A stretch of DNA of 64,000 nt, from assembly GCA_016871415.1 (NCBI GenBank), contig VHDL01000001.1:1-64000 (forward strand), given 5' to 3'. The notes under the pieces are model-generated. The model saw only the letters and a list, made by a program, of their open reading frames with translations, was not told the DNA's origin and did no database searches. The position numbers and the translations under genes were made by a program. Below, in pieces: positions 61,858 to 64,000 of this stretch (position 1 is the stretch's first letter; each line of letters begins with the position of its first letter). This DNA comes from Verrucomicrobiota bacterium (GTDB lineage Bacteria > Verrucomicrobiota > Verrucomicrobiia > Opitutales > UBA953).

Positions 61858-62916
61858 TCACAGGCCCTTGCGGTCGGCCGGCCCGTCTTCGCGGAAACCT
61901 TTGGAGCGGAAGAACTCCCTGAGCACTTCGGATCTGGCTTCGGCCATGCGGTTGCGCTGCACGTCCTCCGGGGACAGCATCTTTTGGCGTTCGGTCATCA
62001 CGCGGCGCAGCCGCATCAGGGCCGACTGCTGCAGTTGTCGCACCCGTTCGCGGGTGAGCTTGAAGGCGGCCCCCACCTCCTCGAGCGTGAGGGGGCTCTC
62101 GCCGTCCAGGCCGAAGCGCCGCACGAGCACCTCCCGTTCGCGCGCGTCCAAGTGGGACAGCAGATCCTGCAGTTCACCGAAGTCCGACTTTCCGCGGAGA
62201 CTTTCGAAGGGCGTGCGTTCGCTTTCGTCCTTCACCAGGTCGCCGAGGGTGGCATCGCCTTCCTCGCCCACGGGCTGGTCCAGCGAGGCTGCGCGGTTGG
62301 CCACCGCCTTCATGTGCACGACCTTGGAGAGCGGGATTTGCATCGCCTCCGCGATCTCCTCGTTGTGCGGCTCCCGGCCGATTTCGGCCGCGAGCTGCGC
62401 GGTCACCCGGCGCATCTGTGAGATGCGGTCCACCATGTGCACCGGCAGGCGGATCGTCTTGCCGCTGCTGGCCAGCGCGCGCTTGATTGCCTGCTTGATC
62501 CACCAGGCCGCGTAGGTGCTGAGCTTGCCGCCCTTGTCGGGATCGAAGCGTTCGACCGCCTTGATCAGTCCGAAGTTCCCCTCGCTGATCAGGTCCATCA
62601 GGGGTAGCCCGAAGCCGTCATAGTCCTTGGCGATGCGCACGACCAGCCGGAGGTTGGACTGGATCATCCGCTGGCGTGCCGCCTCGTCACCCTTGAGCAC
62701 CTTGCGCGCGAGGGCGGTCTCCTCCTCGAGGGTCAGGAGGGGGGTCTTGCCGATCTGGTCGAGGTAGGTCCGCAGCGGGGAGCGCTCCTCGGGATGCAGC
62801 TGGTCGAAGGGCAGGCCGGGCTCCGTGACGTCCTCCTCGGGCGAGGCGGGCGGCGGCGCGGGAGGCGCCGGAACCGGCGGCCGATCCTTGGCCTTCCTGA
62901 CGGGTCGCTTAGCCAA
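61858..62916 (-). CDS. RNA polymerase sigma-70 factor, group 2 (RpoD/RpoS-like)
   Basis: The 352-residue factor lacks region 1.1 and starts with a Pro-rich tail ([13 protein letters not shown]). Region 1.2 is [20 protein letters not shown]. Region 2 has [40 protein letters not shown] and [18 protein letters not shown], which are the core-binding and -10 recognition helices. Regions 3 and 4 follow, with the [23 protein letters not shown] recognising -35. About 55 residues beyond region 4 are unusual. The size and missing region 1.1 suggest an alternative housekeeping-like factor. Its start is two bases after the trpE stop, so it may be expressed with tryptophan synthesis. Confidence 0.92.
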   Translation of the reverse strand: MAKRPVRKAKDRPPVPAPPAPPPASPEEDVTEPGLPFDQLHPEERSPLRTYLDQIGKTPLLTLEEETALARKVLKGDEAARQRMIQSNLRLVVRIAKDYDGFGLPLMDLISEGNFGLIKAVERFDPDKGGKLSTYAAWWIKQAIKRALASSGKTIRLPVHMVDRISQMRRVTAQLAAEIGREPHNEEIAEAMQIPLSKVVHMKAVANRAASLDQPVGEEGDATLGDLVKDESERTPFESLRGKSDFGELQDLLSHLDAREREVLVRRFGLDGESPLTLEEVGAAFKLTRERVRQLQQSALMRLRRVMTERQKMLSPEDVQRNRMAEARSEVLREFFRSKGFREDGPADRKGL

Positions 62917-62918
62917 GT

Positions 62919-64000
62919 TCAGGCCCTGAGTTTAGAGGCTAGGCCCAGGGCGCGGAGCACGCCCTTGGACTTGTTGACCGTCTCCTCGTATTCGGTGGCG
63001 GGCACGGAGTCGGCGACGATGCCGGCGCCAGCCTGCACGCTGGCCACGCCGTCCCGGAGGGAGGCGGTGCGGATGACGATGCAGGAGTCGTGGCCGCCGT
63101 CGAAGCCGAAGTAGCCCACCGCGCCCCCGTAGGCGCCGCGGCTTTCGCGTTCGAGTTCGGAGATGACCTGCATCGCGCGCACCTTGGGCGCGCCGGAAAG
63201 GGTACCGGCCGGGAAGGTCGCCCGGAAGAGGTCGAAGGCGTCCCGTCCTTCGGCCAGCTCCCCTTCGACCTGGGAGACGATGTGCATCACGTGCGAGTAG
63301 CGTTCGACCACGGCGTAGTCCGGCACCGTGACTGATCCCGGCACGCAGACGCGCCCGAGGTCGTTGCGGGCCAGGTCGACCAGCATGAGGTGCTCCGAGC
63401 GCTCCTTGGGGTCGGCGAGGAGCTCGGCCTCCAGCCTTCGGTCTGCCGCCTCATCGGCTCCCCGCGGACGGGTGCCGGCGATGGGACGGATCTCGCAGCG
63501 ACGTCCGGTCAGGCGCACGTTCACTTCGGGAGAGGCGCCCACCATGTCGAAGCCGCCGCCCGTCTCGAGGGCGAACATGTAGGGGGAGGGGTTGACGTGG
63601 CGAAGCACGCGGTAGAGGTCCAGCGGATCGCCCTTGAAGGGCACGTCCTTGCGGCGCGACAGCACGACCTGCACGCAGTCGCCGGCCCGCACGTATTCCT
63701 GGGTCCGGCGCACGGCGGCCTCGAAGGCCGGCTGGTCGACGTTCCCCTTGCCCTCCGCGAAGCCGGCGACGGCTGGGAGCTCGGCGGCCGGCGCGGCCTT
63801 CGGGCCGGTCACGACCGTGCGCAGGGCGTCCAGTTCCTTGCAGGCGGCCTGCCAGGCCTCGTCGGCCCTGTCGGGCGAGCTGATGCGGGCGTTGACGATC
63901 AGACGGAGCGTCTGGCGGGCGTTGTCGAAGGCCACGACCCGGTCGACCAGCATGAAATGCAGCAACGGACTACGGGTCGGATCCGCGGCGGCCTTGGGCA
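62919..64000 (-). CDS. trpE: Anthranilate synthase component I (5' end outside the window)
   Basis: The gene enters from the right edge, so the N-terminal part is missing and about 359 residues are visible. The chorismate-binding domain is clear: RRTQEYVRAGDCVQVVLSRR, YMFALETGGGFDMVGASPEV, RPIAGTRPRG, ERSEHLMLVDLARNDLGRVC, ERYSHVMHIVSQVEGEL, ATFPAGTLSGAPKVRAMQVI and AYGGAVGYFGFDGG. The PIAGT and DLARND signatures with an NxxV-type start are those of TrpE. PabB is the main alternative. It converts chorismate to anthranilate with a glutamine amidotransferase partner not seen here. The sigma factor gene follows after two bases. Confidence 0.93.
   Translation of the reverse strand, partial: PKAAADPTRSPLLHFMLVDRVVAFDNARQTLRLIVNARISSPDRADEAWQAACKELDALRTVVTGPKAAPAAELPAVAGFAEGKGNVDQPAFEAAVRRTQEYVRAGDCVQVVLSRRKDVPFKGDPLDLYRVLRHVNPSPYMFALETGGGFDMVGASPEVNVRLTGRRCEIRPIAGTRPRGADEAADRRLEAELLADPKERSEHLMLVDLARNDLGRVCVPGSVTVPDYAVVERYSHVMHIVSQVEGELAEGRDAFDLFRATFPAGTLSGAPKVRAMQVISELERESRGAYGGAVGYFGFDGGHDSCIVIRTASLRDGVASVQAGAGIVADSVPATEYEETVNKSKGVLRALGLASKLRA

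Overview
The window reads as chromosomal DNA of a Verrucomicrobiota bacterium, probably class Opitutia. It is visibly G+C-rich and densely coded. Two very large secreted proteins join beta-propeller, HEAT-repeat and CxxCH haem modules, an architecture typical of the Planctomycetes-Verrucomicrobia-Chlamydiae (PVC) group. It also has a complete division and cell-wall (dcw) cluster with an unusual FtsZ. The class-level placement is inference. No transposase, integrase, phage gene or CRISPR array was found.

Layout. 1-1811 (minus): a partial P-loop protein, aroC and a small lipoprotein. 1812-2198: a divergent control region ending in a four-unit MraZ operator. 2199-20592 (plus): the dcw cluster mraZ-rsmH-ftsL-ftsI-murE-murF-mraY-murD-(LysM gene)-ftsW-murG-murC/murB fusion-ddl-ftsQ-ftsA-ftsZ, mostly joined by 1-4 base start/stop overlaps. 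20641-24131: sufS, a DUF2851 gene, tRNA-Ser and a D-2-hydroxyacid dehydrogenase. 24136-25205: two 5'-truncated genes (ThuA-like and sulfatase) meet head to head at a 10-bp palindrome. 25348-31652: a 1267-residue haem protein and three smaller genes. 31758-36282: tRNA-Leu, purD, a predicted arginine phosphatase-rpiB-glyA group and a pseudopilin. 36321-43009: menA, dCMP deaminase, yqgE, an M23 peptidase operon, an isochorismatase-like hydrolase, tsaD and a MidA-type methyltransferase. 43077-53485: a 1444-residue dihaem protein, a DUF2157 membrane protein, class I aldolase, a SulP transporter and a DUF2017-like gene. 53478-57068: clpS, a hybrid histidine kinase, tRNA-Leu and a GNAT. 57180-58411: cysteine-poor ribosomal proteins L36 and L31, an A+T-rich patch of inverted repeats and a small outer-membrane protein. 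58415-61754: an ATP-grasp/alpha-E/transglutaminase operon. 61858-64000: trpE (cut by the window edge) followed by a sigma-70 gene.

How genes work together. The dcw cluster encodes the cytoplasmic steps from UDP-MurNAc formation to lipid II plus the septal synthase (FtsW/FtsI) and division proteins (FtsL, FtsQ, FtsA, FtsZ). MurE has the DNPR signature, so a meso-diaminopimelate peptidoglycan is expected. The haem proteins and the sulfatase and ThuA remnants suggest a life on polysaccharides. The items most worth a second look are the FtsZ with a changed T7 loop, the MurC-MurB fusion with Cys at the reductase acid position, the head-to-head junction, the ATP-grasp/alpha-E/transglutaminase operon, and the inverted-repeat patch before the outer-membrane gene.
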